Positions 34,072 to 43,842 of a stretch of DNA of 64,000 nt are shown in pieces. Numbering within the stretch: position 1 is the stretch's first letter; every line of letters starts with the position of its first letter. A model generated the notes under the pieces. That model searched no databases, was not told the DNA's origin, and was given only the letters and a program-made list of their open reading frames with translations. Origin of the DNA: Clostridium_AD sp964467165. Its GTDB lineage: Bacteria > Bacillota > Clostridia > Clostridiales > Clostridiaceae. The translations under genes were made by a program, and so were the position numbers. Where the stretch lies: the NCBI GenBank assembly GCA_964467165.1, contig CAYXOL010000015.1:29023-93022 (forward strand), read 5' to 3'.

Positions 34072-37000
34072 TTATATTCCCGAACTCATAAGTTCTGCCT
34101 GCTTAATGACTATGTTTACAGCCCCATCGGCTTTTTCAGGTGGATATTTATATTTCCTTAATAATCTCTTAACCATTCTTCTCATAGCAGCTCTTGCTGA
34201 TTCCTTCTTGTCCCAATCTATAGTCTTATTCTTTCTTATCATTTCAGTTAATTCATGAGCCATTGCTACCAATATAGAATCTTGCATCTCTTCTAACACT
34301 TTAGGATCTGCTACTAAAGCTTCATAAAATGCATATTCCTCTACTGATAAGCCCTTCTCTTCCCCTTCTTTAACCGCTGTCACAATCTCTTTAGAAAGGT
34401 TAAGTAATTCTTGAATTACTTCTGCACTTGTAATCATTCTATTGTTATATTTTTTCATCAGGTCTGTTAATTTTTTAGAGAACAGCTCTGATTTAACTAT
34501 ATTACTTCTTTGAAATACTTTTATGTTATCAGCAAGTAGCTTTCTTAACATCTCAGCAGCTATGTTTTTATGCTTCATGTTCTTGATACTATTCATGTAC
34601 TCCTCAGATAGTATTGATATTTCTGGATTAGCTTGATTAGTAGCTTCAAATATATTGAACACGCCTTCTTGTTGTATAGCTTGTTCAATAATTACTCCTA
34701 TCCTTGCATTTACTTCGTTAGCAGTAAGCTTGCCTTTACTAGCTATCTTGCATAAACCAGCCTTTATGCCTTTAAAATATTCTATCTCTTTCTTTTGTTC
34801 TTCATCTAGTAATGATTTACATAGTGTTTCGGCTTGACTTAATGCTGTTGCCTCTCTAATAAACAATTTAGAATCTTCTTCATCAAAACCTAGTGCATAA
34901 TTGATTCCTTTTAACAATGCATCCAATCTTTCTTTCAATGATTCTCCGAAGAAAGCGCTGCAATCAAAACCATAGAAGAAGTCCTTCATTATTTCTAATT
35001 TTTCTAATGCTATGCTTAATGCCACACTTAAGTCTGGTACTTTGTCTTTATCTCTATTAGTGTATTGATTTAATGCACTCTTTAGTTCTGCTGCCATACC
35101 TATATAGTCAACTACAAGCCCTGCTTCTTTATCCTTATAAACTCTGTTTACTCTAGCAATTGCCTGCATTAAGTTATGACCCTTCATTGGCTTATCTATA
35201 TACATAGTAGCCATAGAAGGAACATCAAATCCCGTTAACCACATATCAACTACTATAGCTATCTTCATCTCATTTTTTTCATCCTTAAATTCAATAGCCA
35301 AGTTCTTTCTATATTCCTTGTTACCTATGATATCATGCCAATTCTCATTGTCTTGATTACTTTCTGTAATGACTACCTTTATCTTATTAGTCCAGCTTGG
35401 TCTTTGAGCTAATATTTCATTATATAGGTTTATTGCTATCTTTCTAGTCATACATACTATCATAGCTTTTCCTGCAAGTACATATTGGCGGTCTTCATAG
35501 TGTTTTATTATATCACTAGCCAACATTTCAATTCTTTGCTTAGACCCTATTATAGTTTCTAGTTTAGATAGGTCCTGCATGGATTTATCTATAATGTACT
35601 GAGTTGTTTCCTCTGCTATTTTAGAGTACTCAGTATCTATTTGTTTTAGCACTACTTCATCAAGTTTTAGTTTAGCTGTTCTATTTTCATAGTAAATAGG
35701 AACTGTTGCACCATCTTTTACCGCCTGAGTCATATCATAAACGTCAATGTATTCCCCAAATATATCAATCGTAGACTTATCATTAAAATCAATAGGTGTA
35801 CCTGTAAATCCAATAAACGTAGCATTAGGAAGAGCATCCCTCATATTTTTAGCATATCCATACTTCCATTCACCTGTAGTCCTATCAAACTTAGCCTCTA
35901 GTCCATATTGAGAACGATGAGCCTCATCTGCTATAAATATTATGTTACTTCTTTCAGATAACACATCAGGATTCTCCTCAAACTTCTGAATGGTAGTAAA
36001 TATAATTCCACCTGCTTTTACCCTAAGCAGCTCTTTAAGATGTTCTCTATCCTTGGCTTGTTTAGGTTCTTGCCTAAGTATTAACTTTGAACAGGCTGCA
36101 AATGTAGAAAATAATTGGTTGTCTAAATCATTTCGATCTGTTAGCAATACTACCGTAGGATTGTTTAGCTTTGGGTCTGTTACAATTATCCCTGTATAAA
36201 ATACCATAGAAAAGCTTTTTCCACTGCCTTGTGTATGCCAAACCACGCCTACTTTTTTATCATTATTAGCTAAAGCTTCCTTTGTTCTTTTAACCGCCTT
36301 AGTAACAGCAAAGTACTGATGATATCCTGCCACAATCTTTACAGTACTCCCTTTTATATCTTGGTATAAAACATAGTTTCTAATTATATCTAGTAGCCTA
36401 TCTTTTCTAAACACACCGTCAAGTAAAACATCAATAGGATTAAAATCACCTTTAGGGGCCTCTCCATCTCTAGACTTCCATACCATATATCTAGTAAAAT
36501 CAGATGTAATAGTTCCCATGCTTGCAGTTACTCCATCTGATAGTACATTAAAAGCATTATAGTAAAACAGTGAAGGTATATCTAACTGATAATTCTTTAT
36601 TTGATTGTATGCATTTTCTATAGTAGTATCATCATTTATTGCATTCTTAAGCTCAAAAACAACCAGAGGTATACCATTAACATATAAAATTATGTCTGGT
36701 CTTTTGGTCTTATATTCTATGATTGTATATTGATTAACTACTCTAAAATCATTCACATAAACATTTTCAAAGTCTATAAGCTTAACTTGGAAGGTCTTTT
36801 GTTCATCACCATTTTTATAAGGTACTAAAACACCCTCAACTAGTAACTTATGAAATGCTTGATTTACTTCTGCCAACTTAATAAACCCTAAGTTTTTTAT
36901 CTGCTTATATGCTTGTTCTAATATATCTTGTGTTATTCCCTTATTAATACCTGCAATACAATCAAAAAAATGCTCTTTAAGAATAACTTCACTATAATCA

Positions 37001-37092
37001 CGGTCAATATTCGGTCCATATGAATACTCATATTCTAATGATTGAAAATGCTCTATAATTGCTTTTTCTAAGATATCTTCATTAAATGGCAT
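34072..37092 (-). CDS. hsdR: Type I restriction enzyme, R subunit
   Basis: The motor and nuclease subunit, 1006 residues. The N-terminal PD-(D/E)xK nuclease shows RPDIILYVNGIPLVVFELKNA near residue 130. The SF2 translocase has Walker A HTQGSGKSFSM near 290, FIADEAHRSQYG near 395, and TGFDVPSMATMYIDKPM with QAIARVNRVY near 640. The C-terminal 300 residues are helical and bind the methylase complex. The start is 16 bases after the hsdS stop. Order M-S-R on one strand suggests one operon. It cleaves unmodified DNA and acts against incoming phage. All catalytic motifs look intact. Confidence 0.95.
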   Translation of the reverse strand: MPFNEDILEKAIIEHFQSLEYEYSYGPNIDRDYSEVILKEHFFDCIAGINKGITQDILEQAYKQIKNLGFIKLAEVNQAFHKLLVEGVLVPYKNGDEQKTFQVKLIDFENVYVNDFRVVNQYTIIEYKTKRPDIILYVNGIPLVVFELKNAINDDTTIENAYNQIKNYQLDIPSLFYYNAFNVLSDGVTASMGTITSDFTRYMVWKSRDGEAPKGDFNPIDVLLDGVFRKDRLLDIIRNYVLYQDIKGSTVKIVAGYHQYFAVTKAVKRTKEALANNDKKVGVVWHTQGSGKSFSMVFYTGIIVTDPKLNNPTVVLLTDRNDLDNQLFSTFAACSKLILRQEPKQAKDREHLKELLRVKAGGIIFTTIQKFEENPDVLSERSNIIFIADEAHRSQYGLEAKFDRTTGEWKYGYAKNMRDALPNATFIGFTGTPIDFNDKSTIDIFGEYIDVYDMTQAVKDGATVPIYYENRTAKLKLDEVVLKQIDTEYSKIAEETTQYIIDKSMQDLSKLETIIGSKQRIEMLASDIIKHYEDRQYVLAGKAMIVCMTRKIAINLYNEILAQRPSWTNKIKVVITESNQDNENWHDIIGNKEYRKNLAIEFKDEKNEMKIAIVVDMWLTGFDVPSMATMYIDKPMKGHNLMQAIARVNRVYKDKEAGLVVDYIGMAAELKSALNQYTNRDKDKVPDLSVALSIALEKLEIMKDFFYGFDCSAFFGESLKERLDALLKGINYALGFDEEDSKLFIREATALSQAETLCKSLLDEEQKKEIEYFKGIKAGLCKIASKGKLTANEVNARIGVIIEQAIQQEGVFNIFEATNQANPEISILSEEYMNSIKNMKHKNIAAEMLRKLLADNIKVFQRSNIVKSELFSKKLTDLMKKYNNRMITSAEVIQELLNLSKEIVTAVKEGEEKGLSVEEYAFYEALVADPKVLEEMQDSILVAMAHELTEMIRKNKTIDWDKKESARAAMRRMVKRLLRKYKYPPEKADGAVNIVIKQAELMSSGI

Positions 37093-37108
37093 GAATTTCG
37101 CCTCTCTT

Positions 37109-38326
37109 TTAAATATTTATTTCTAGGTTATCCAGGTCTATTTCCCCATTTATTAGTTTTGGAAGGAGGGTGTCTCTGAGATTTGTTAATGAAAGATTTT
37201 CTATTTCAACTTCATCTATCTTTTCATAATTTTTTTCACACAAATCATTAAACATACACATCAAATCAACGTGAGGAACTACTATTGGAAAATCTCTTAT
37301 CCTTCCTAAAGGTAACTTGGGCTGCGTAGAACCTGCATTCCTTGATTTCAAATTGTGTTGTGCATCTTTTGTTGATAGAAACGCTAATAAATAGTATTTT
37401 TTAATTACACTTTCATTGTCAAGAGTGATTTTCGCCATATTTTCAGTTAAATTAGCATAATCTAGCATTGAGTTTATGGTACCCACTAATCCAATGGTGC
37501 CTACAATAGAAACAAAAATGTTGTCTTTTCTAATTATGTAATTTCTAATGCTATCAAAGGTTTCATCGTCTAAAAACATAAGTTTGTCTAGTTTAATTCT
37601 TGCATTGTCAACGTCTGTTATCCTTATGTATGGGTGATTTGTTTTATACGTAATCAGATTCTTTTCTTTAGGTAATCTTTTACCACCATTAATCTTAGCA
37701 AAACTCTCTATTTTTTTAACTTCCCATCCATTAGGTATCAATCCTAACTCGCTATCAACCATCTGTCCACCAGAAGACTTATAAGGTAAGCCTTCTTCAT
37801 TTTCAAATTCAAAATCTACAAACCAATGTTTAAATAATAGTTGAGATATAGATTGTAAGTTTTCATTAATGATATTATTCATTTCTATTTTTTTATCAAT
37901 AATCGAGAGAATATGTGCTATTTTTATTTGATCTTTAATGTTGGTTGTAAAAATTACGTCTACAGGATGTATATGATTTCTATTTAATGTTGGAACGGCA
38001 CTTCCACCTCCATAGTGAGCTAAATCAAGTGTTTTTAATAAATAATATACATATTCTGGATAGCTACCCTTGAAATCATCAACATATAGCGTAGTATTAT
38101 GAGCCCAACATTTCTGTTTTAAAAAGTGTGGTGTACCTATATTTCCACTTCTACCAATAGTCAAACAAGGTATATCTGTAGTGAATTTATTATGAAACCC
38201 TATTACACCATTTGAACCTACAACAGGGTAAATGCCATATATCATATCTTTTTTACATAAGTCATGTCCCCTTCTAAAATTTAGTATTTCTCCTAGTTTA
38301 CGCTTTTGAAATTGACTATACTTCAT
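37109..38326 (-). CDS. hsdS: Type I restriction-modification specificity subunit
   Basis: The DNA-recognition subunit, about 405 residues, with two target-recognition domains separated by a conserved helix: TRD1 about residues 5-145 (WAHNTTLYVDDFKG, HIHPVDVIF), central helix about 150-180 (HILSIIDKKIEMNNIINENL), TRD2 about 195-360, and a C-terminal helix. The ATG at 38326 lies eight bases after AGGAGG and was preferred to a TTG two codons upstream. The gene overlaps hsdM by 11 bases. I saw no second hsdS fragment or inverted repeat nearby, so recombinational switching is not indicated. Confidence 0.93.
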   Translation of the reverse strand: MKYSQFQKRKLGEILNFRRGHDLCKKDMIYGIYPVVGSNGVIGFHNKFTTDIPCLTIGRSGNIGTPHFLKQKCWAHNTTLYVDDFKGSYPEYVYYLLKTLDLAHYGGGSAVPTLNRNHIHPVDVIFTTNIKDQIKIAHILSIIDKKIEMNNIINENLQSISQLLFKHWFVDFEFENEEGLPYKSSGGQMVDSELGLIPNGWEVKKIESFAKINGGKRLPKEKNLITYKTNHPYIRITDVDNARIKLDKLMFLDDETFDSIRNYIIRKDNIFVSIVGTIGLVGTINSMLDYANLTENMAKITLDNESVIKKYYLLAFLSTKDAQHNLKSRNAGSTQPKLPLGRIRDFPIVVPHVDLMCMFNDLCEKNYEKIDEVEIENLSLTNLRDTLLPKLINGEIDLDNLEINI

Positions 38327-39833
38327 ACCCAATTCCTCCTAGAGCCTTCCTAATTTTATCCTCTAGTTCCTTGGATTCTTTAAACTGCTTAGTTAACTCA
38401 CCTGTTAAACCTTCCATCTTCTCTTCAAATGATATTCCGTCATCCTCTACCTCTTCTATCCCAACGTATCTTCCTGGAGTTAATACATATTCATTTTCAG
38501 CTATTTCTTCTACGCTTGTAGACTTGCAGAATCCTTGTATATCTTCATATTCAGTATTGTTTTTCCAATTATGATAAGTATCCGATATCTTCTTAATATC
38601 ATCAATGGATAACTCTTTTAATCTCCTATCTATCATATAACCTAAATTTCTCGCATCTATAAATAAGACTTTACCTGTAGTGTTTTCATTTTCTTCCTTA
38701 CCTTTGCGCAATATCCATAAAGATACTGGTATACCTGTAGAATAAAATAATTGTCCAGGCATTGCTACAATACAATCTACTATATCATCCTTCACCATTT
38801 CTGCTCTTATTACACCTTCATTAGATGTATTGGAGCTTAATGACCCATTTGCAAGAACTGAACCCATTACTCCGTTAGGTGCTAGATGATGTACCATATG
38901 TTGTAACCAAGCATAGTTTGCATTACCTGTTGGTGGAACACCGTACTTCCATCTAATATCCTCTTGTATTCTTTCTCCACCCCAGTCAGACACATTGAAT
39001 GGAGGATTAGCTATTATATAATTTGCCTTTAATGTTTTATGCAAGTCTTCATGAAAGGAATCAGCATTATGAGTTCCCATATCTGCTTCTATTTGTCTAA
39101 GTGCTAAGTTCATCCTAGCTAGCTTCCATGTTGTAGGATTACTTTCTTGCCCATAAACAGATATATTGTTAATATTTCCTTGATGTTCTTTTACAAACTT
39201 TGCAGATTGACAGAACATACCACCAGAACCACAGCAAGGGTCGTATACTCTTCCTGAGTATGGTTCTAGTATTTCTACTAAAGTACGTACAATACATGAT
39301 GGCGTATAAAACTCACCACCTAATTTTCCTTCAGCACTAGCAAATTTACTTAAGAAGTATTCATATACTCGTCCTAACATATCTCTTTCTTTAGCCTTAT
39401 CACTACCAATTTCAAGGTTTGTAAATAATGTCACAAGTTCACCAAGTCTAGTTTTATCTAATTCAGGTCTTGAATAGTTCTTGTTTAATACACCTTTAAG
39501 AGATGGATTTTCTTTTTCTATTAACTCCATGGCTATATCTATCTTCTTACCTATATCTACAGAAGTAGCATAAGCTATTATTTCACTCCAACGGGCTTCT
39601 AATGGCACCCAAAATATATTGTCAGCAGTATATTCATCTTTATCTTCTTCAAAGCCTTCATTTTCTTCTATTAACTGGTCATATTTTTCTGAAAAAGAAT
39701 CTGATACATACTTTAAAAATATTAAGCCTAGTACCACATGCTTATATTCAGATGCATCCATACTCCCTCTTAGCTTGTCTGCTGCAAGCCATAGTTTATT
39801 TTCAAATCCTACCGTTGTTGTATTTTCTGCCAT
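38316..39833 (-). CDS. hsdM: Type I restriction-modification methyltransferase subunit
   Basis: An N6-adenine methylase subunit of 505 residues. The N-terminal helical domain (about 10-150) includes NKLWLAADKLRGSMDASEYK. The AdoMet site VYDPCCGSGGMFCQSAKF is near residue 195, and the catalytic motif IV is ANPPFNVSDWGG near 272. The C-terminus is a long helix that binds HsdS. The start follows GGAGGGTGTAACATT. It is the first gene of the M-S-R operon. Confidence 0.95.
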   Translation of the reverse strand: MAENTTTVGFENKLWLAADKLRGSMDASEYKHVVLGLIFLKYVSDSFSEKYDQLIEENEGFEEDKDEYTADNIFWVPLEARWSEIIAYATSVDIGKKIDIAMELIEKENPSLKGVLNKNYSRPELDKTRLGELVTLFTNLEIGSDKAKERDMLGRVYEYFLSKFASAEGKLGGEFYTPSCIVRTLVEILEPYSGRVYDPCCGSGGMFCQSAKFVKEHQGNINNISVYGQESNPTTWKLARMNLALRQIEADMGTHNADSFHEDLHKTLKANYIIANPPFNVSDWGGERIQEDIRWKYGVPPTGNANYAWLQHMVHHLAPNGVMGSVLANGSLSSNTSNEGVIRAEMVKDDIVDCIVAMPGQLFYSTGIPVSLWILRKGKEENENTTGKVLFIDARNLGYMIDRRLKELSIDDIKKISDTYHNWKNNTEYEDIQGFCKSTSVEEIAENEYVLTPGRYVGIEEVEDDGISFEEKMEGLTGELTKQFKESKELEDKIRKALGGIGYEV

Positions 39834-40551
39834 AATGTTACACCCTCCATTTGTTTCTTCTAATGTTCACTCAATTATATCATTCATTTGGAAAATACTA
39901 TGATGTTATTTTAACTTTTTATAAAACCTTACTTTTGGGACATAAAGGTCCCCTATTCTGCTGCCTTTCTTAGTCTGTGATAGTGTAAGTTAAGTATCAT
40001 GTAACTCTTATTCTGTCTTTTTCATAAATATTTTTTTGGGGGGTATTATTTCTTAGATATTTTTATATATTTTTTTTTGTTAGATATATTTTTGAAATTA
40101 TTTTTTGTAAATGTTTTTTACTGTCCTTTCCTCTCTACATTAATCTATATATACGCCACTTTACCCGTTCTAAGTGTAGTGTTTTTTTCTTTTAGAGCTT
40201 TCATTTTTAAAATTAACTCTAGAAAATATAGTGAAACCATATATTAAACAATTTACACCAAAAACAGAAAACACCACCAACTGCTACTATATATTGTCCA
40301 GGATCACCGCATAAAAAAGAGAAGGCCTATTTGGTCCTCTCATTGCTTAGTTAAATTTCAGTTAAATTTAACACCATTCTAAATCTCCATTTTTTGTGTA
40401 GTAGGCCCTTAAACAGTTACTATCTATAAAGTTACCCTTCCTTATTATATCGTGGCCAGTTTCTATAAAATTGTTATACCTATTATGGCTGATTTGTATT
40501 CATTTCTCTGTAGCTCCATATACTTATTAGATAACAGTTAGTGTCTATTCA
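39834..40551. other. Intergenic region upstream of hsdM, with one terminator
   Basis: No gene is supported in 718 bases. Arms GAGAAGGCC (40319-40327) and GGTCCTCTC (40333-40341), with T bases following on the minus strand, form the terminator of the recombinase gene. The surrounding 85 bases resemble the hsdR terminator region. The hsdM promoter should lie just above 39850. Confidence 0.55.
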
Positions 40552-41148
40552 TTACTTAACACTTTCTTCTATAAGCTTAATGTATTTATACAAACATGAC
40601 CTAGATATGTCGCACATTCTAGCACATTCACTCTTATTTATCTTGCCATTCTTTAATAGGCCATAAGCTTTGACTACTGCAACTGGAACATCTTCTATAG
40701 TAGTTGTAGGCCTACCTATTAATTTCCCTTTAGCTTTAGCATTAGCCATACCACTTTTCACTCTTTGGCTTATCATATTTCGCTCCAGCTCTGCAAATAC
40801 ACCCATCATCTTTAACATTCCTTCTGTCATTGGATCTAATTCTTTTATGCAATCTACAATGAAATTTCCTAACACTAATTTAATTCTTCTAATTTTTGCT
40901 AATTCTATAACTTCACATAATTGTTTGGTGCTCCTGGTAATTCTGCTAACTTCTGTTGCTATTATAGTATCTCCCTTCTCTACTTTATCTAATAGCTTAT
41001 TAAACTCTATTCTGTCTGTCTTAGTGCCACTAGCATATTCCAGGTATATATTATTAGTAGTAACTCCTAATGCCTTTAATTCTCTCGTCTGCCTTGTAAT
41101 ATCCTGCTTTATATTGTCTGTAGAACATCTTGCATATCCATATAACAT
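40552..41148 (-). CDS. Serine recombinase (resolvase/invertase family)
   Basis: A small serine recombinase of 198 residues. Catalytic Ser9 is in YGYARCSTDN; the conserved arginines are in VSRITRSTKQLCE near residue 70, and EGMLKMMGVFAELERNMISQRVKSGMANAKAKG near 120-150 is the usual dimer/E helix. A helix-turn-helix follows (residues 170-195, KSECARMCDISRSCLYKYIK). The start follows AAAGGGTGGCGAATAT. It could resolve or invert DNA within the element, but no clear res or inverted sites were found by eye. It may be left over from acquisition of a cargo block. Confidence 0.9.
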   Translation of the reverse strand: MLYGYARCSTDNIKQDITRQTRELKALGVTTNNIYLEYASGTKTDRIEFNKLLDKVEKGDTIIATEVSRITRSTKQLCEVIELAKIRRIKLVLGNFIVDCIKELDPMTEGMLKMMGVFAELERNMISQRVKSGMANAKAKGKLIGRPTTTIEDVPVAVVKAYGLLKNGKINKSECARMCDISRSCLYKYIKLIEESVK

Positions 41149-41609
41149 ATATTCGCCACCCTTTCAAATACACTCTAAATATATAATATACTATTTATTC
41201 CAATTTGTACATAAAAAGGTATAAATATTTTCAACTACAGTTTTTAGCACAAAAGTGCCTTGAAACCCACTTAAAAGTAATGCAAGGATTCCAACGTTGA
41301 CACATTTAAAGTGTAGTGTAAAACAAATGTTATTGTATACGCTTATGTGTTCTCATTTATGTTACTTGGACAAAACTAACTCATGCAATTATAATTAATC
41401 TTTATTACACACTATGATAATTACGCTACATAACTATTAAAATTATAATTGTGAACAATGTTCTTTGAATTTGAATAATACAATATATATAATATAAAAT
41501 ATGCAATTATTGCCATTAAACATAAAATGTAGTATGATTTATACAATTAAGTGTAAATCGTATAAGAATAAAACTAATTAGCAAGCAATGGTAAGGAGAT
41601 TACTGAATT
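41149..41609. other. Intergenic region upstream of the FRG gene
   Basis: No gene is seen. AACGTTGACAC at 41293-41303 is the exact inverse of a sequence at 21268-21278 and may be a regulatory half-site. Otherwise AT-rich sequence carrying the divergent promoters. Confidence 0.4.
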
Positions 41610-42551
41610 ATGACAAGTTTATTCAAAACTCATGTTATTACTAATATGAATGATTATTTAAAAGTATTAAAAGAGATAAAAAGTGAAAACTCATCAGTTT
41701 GGTTTAGGGGGCAAGAAAATGCTAATTTTGAATTGATACCTAAAGTGATGAGAAATATGAAGGTGGTTGGAGATCAATTTGGCCGAGATATAAGGCCTAA
41801 AAATGTTGAATTTAGTAATAGAGGTGAGACTGTTATTTTCCCTGATTTTATGGAAATGTTAGAAGTATTTAAGAAAGAAGCAGTAAACCACTTATCCATA
41901 GAGCCTAAGAATAATTTTGAGTGGCTTTTTATCGCTCAACACTATGGTTTACCGACTCCACTATTAGATTGGACAACTGATCCCTTAGTGGCGCTTTTTT
42001 TTGCATTACCTAAGAATTTGAAGGATGATATATATGAAATGGATGAAGCAATCGAAGAGTTTAGATTATATGGTTATAGTAATAAAGGAGCTGCAATATT
42101 TACAATGAATCCATGTGAATATAATAAACAGTATTCAGATTTTGTAATGGACAAGCCACAAGTATTTAATGTAGTCGAAATGTATGATACTTTTAAGGGC
42201 TTTCTTAATGAAGGTAAAAAAAGGTACCTACTCCCTGCATGTATAGAAGGAACAACACTAGATAGGAGAATTTGTAGACAATCTGGTAACTTTACAATAC
42301 ATGGTAATATGGTGTGGGCACTCGATTATCCGGATGTTGTAAAAAAATTTATTCATAAAATATTTATTCCATATAATTGTATAAATGATATTAGGAATGT
42401 TTTGGTTATTTTAGATATTACAGAATCTACAATATATGGGGGCGAAAGTCCTAAAGATAAAATTTCACATAAAATTGAAGGATCAGAAAACAAAAGATTT
42501 TCTGAAAAAATTGAGGAATTAATAAGAATGTATGACATGAAAAATGATTAG
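41610..42551 (+). CDS. FRG-domain protein, probable defence component
   Basis: A 313-residue protein with the FRG domain: VWFRGQ at residues 30-35, then WLFIAQHYGLPTPLLDWTTDPLVALFFA near 105-130, the two strongest marks of this family. The C-terminal half (NFTIHGNMVWALDYPD..., FIHKIFIPYNCINDIR) is less familiar. FRG domains are common in phage-defence islands, but their biochemical activity is not settled. The start follows AAGGAG at 11 bases. The next gene, a membrane protein, starts 43 bases after this stop, or overlaps it if the first ATG is used, so the two likely act together. Confidence 0.85.
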   Translation: MTSLFKTHVITNMNDYLKVLKEIKSENSSVWFRGQENANFELIPKVMRNMKVVGDQFGRDIRPKNVEFSNRGETVIFPDFMEMLEVFKKEAVNHLSIEPKNNFEWLFIAQHYGLPTPLLDWTTDPLVALFFALPKNLKDDIYEMDEAIEEFRLYGYSNKGAAIFTMNPCEYNKQYSDFVMDKPQVFNVVEMYDTFKGFLNEGKKRYLLPACIEGTTLDRRICRQSGNFTIHGNMVWALDYPDVVKKFIHKIFIPYNCINDIRNVLVILDITESTIYGGESPKDKISHKIEGSENKRFSEKIEELIRMYDMKND

Positions 42552-42594
42552 ACATAGTTTAGGTTTTATATCTAAAGATCAATTGGAGGAAGTT

Positions 42595-43842
42595 ATGGAA
42601 TATATCAAAAACACTTTTGGAAAATTAAGTAAAGGAACTAGAAGAAACATTATCTACATAACAATAATCTCTTGTAATGTTATAATCCCTTATCTAATAT
42701 GGCTAAATAAGAATATACAATTTTTACCTTATAACATTGATAATTATAGATACATTATTAGTGCAGCTTTACAATCAATAGCTGCAATTTTTGCGTTCAT
42801 AGCTAGTAGTACTATATTAATAATTCAATTTTCGAGTGATAATTCGCCTACAAGTATAAGTTTTTTTCCGAAAAAAAGTTTCTTTTTAGTAATGATAGAA
42901 TTTTTAACAATAATTGCTGTAGATGGTTTTATATTAATTACCTTATCAACAGAATTAAATGAATTACATTTATTTATAGTAAATCTTATACTTTTCCTTA
43001 ATGTCGAGTCTATAGCTTTAATTATTATTTATGTTATGGCAGTTTTAAGGTGGTTAAAACCAGAAACTATGTTTGAGATATTGTTAAATAATGCAAAACA
43101 AGCTGGTTCAAATGAAGAGAGATTAGAGATTGTACTATCAATAGAGGAGTTAACTTTAAAAGCCATACAAAAGGGTTATAGTAGTAGTACTAAAAAAGCC
43201 ATTGATTTGTTTGATGATATAGTAGAGATTTATTCAACTCAAAAAACCAATCTTAACTTAGATGTCCGTAATAACACAGACCATCCTTTAAGAGTGATTC
43301 CAAGTTCAATCTCAAGAATTGTACAATGTCTTTGTAAGAATGACATGGATGACTTAGTTCATTTAACTGCATGGCCCTTATCAAGACTAAGTATAATTTC
43401 TGCTTCAAACGATGATTTAAGTGTATGTTCAATATTCGTTTCAAGTGCTACTCAAAACATTATTAAAGAATGTTTACAGAAAAATTTGGATTCTGCAGCC
43501 TATAACTTCACAGCAAATCTTTCATATTCAGTAGACTCTAATGATAATGCAGACTCTATAGCAAAGTGTATAACCTCAATTATAGATGAAGCACTAAAAC
43601 ATGAAAGTTCTGAATATGTTATATCTCAAGCAATATTAGGGTATAGTCGTTTAGCAGAAGATCATATTAATGAGATAGAAGTGCATTGCAAAAAAGCTGT
43701 ATCTGAAATAAAAAAATATCCAATCATGCTAAGTAAAAAAGGTTGGTTTACAAATGTCACTATCTCTAATCAAATACTATCGTTAGAAGATCTATTAAAG
43801 AAAAGCCATAAAATAAATAAACAAATAAAAAAGAGAGCCTAG
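42595..43842 (+). CDS. Membrane protein with helical cytoplasmic domain, partner of the FRG protein
   Basis: A protein of about 415 residues. The ATG at 42595 lies five bases after GGAGG; an earlier ATG at 42544 overlaps the FRG stop but has no ribosome site. Four predicted helices lie within residues 20-160, and the segment SIAAIFAFIASSTILIIQFS resembles DUF2254-type proteins. The C-terminal 250 residues look soluble and alpha-helical without a known motif. A membrane effector triggered by the FRG protein, as in abortive infection, is a reasonable but unproved idea. Confidence 0.65.
   Translation: MEYIKNTFGKLSKGTRRNIIYITIISCNVIIPYLIWLNKNIQFLPYNIDNYRYIISAALQSIAAIFAFIASSTILIIQFSSDNSPTSISFFPKKSFFLVMIEFLTIIAVDGFILITLSTELNELHLFIVNLILFLNVESIALIIIYVMAVLRWLKPETMFEILLNNAKQAGSNEERLEIVLSIEELTLKAIQKGYSSSTKKAIDLFDDIVEIYSTQKTNLNLDVRNNTDHPLRVIPSSISRIVQCLCKNDMDDLVHLTAWPLSRLSIISASNDDLSVCSIFVSSATQNIIKECLQKNLDSAAYNFTANLSYSVDSNDNADSIAKCITSIIDEALKHESSEYVISQAILGYSRLAEDHINEIEVHCKKAVSEIKKYPIMLSKKGWFTNVTISNQILSLEDLLKKSHKINKQIKKRA

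Noticed and set aside
37109..41148. Phase-variable restriction specificity driven by the nearby serine recombinase
   Set aside because: There is a single complete hsdS, with no second or partial specificity gene and no inverted repeats seen around it.
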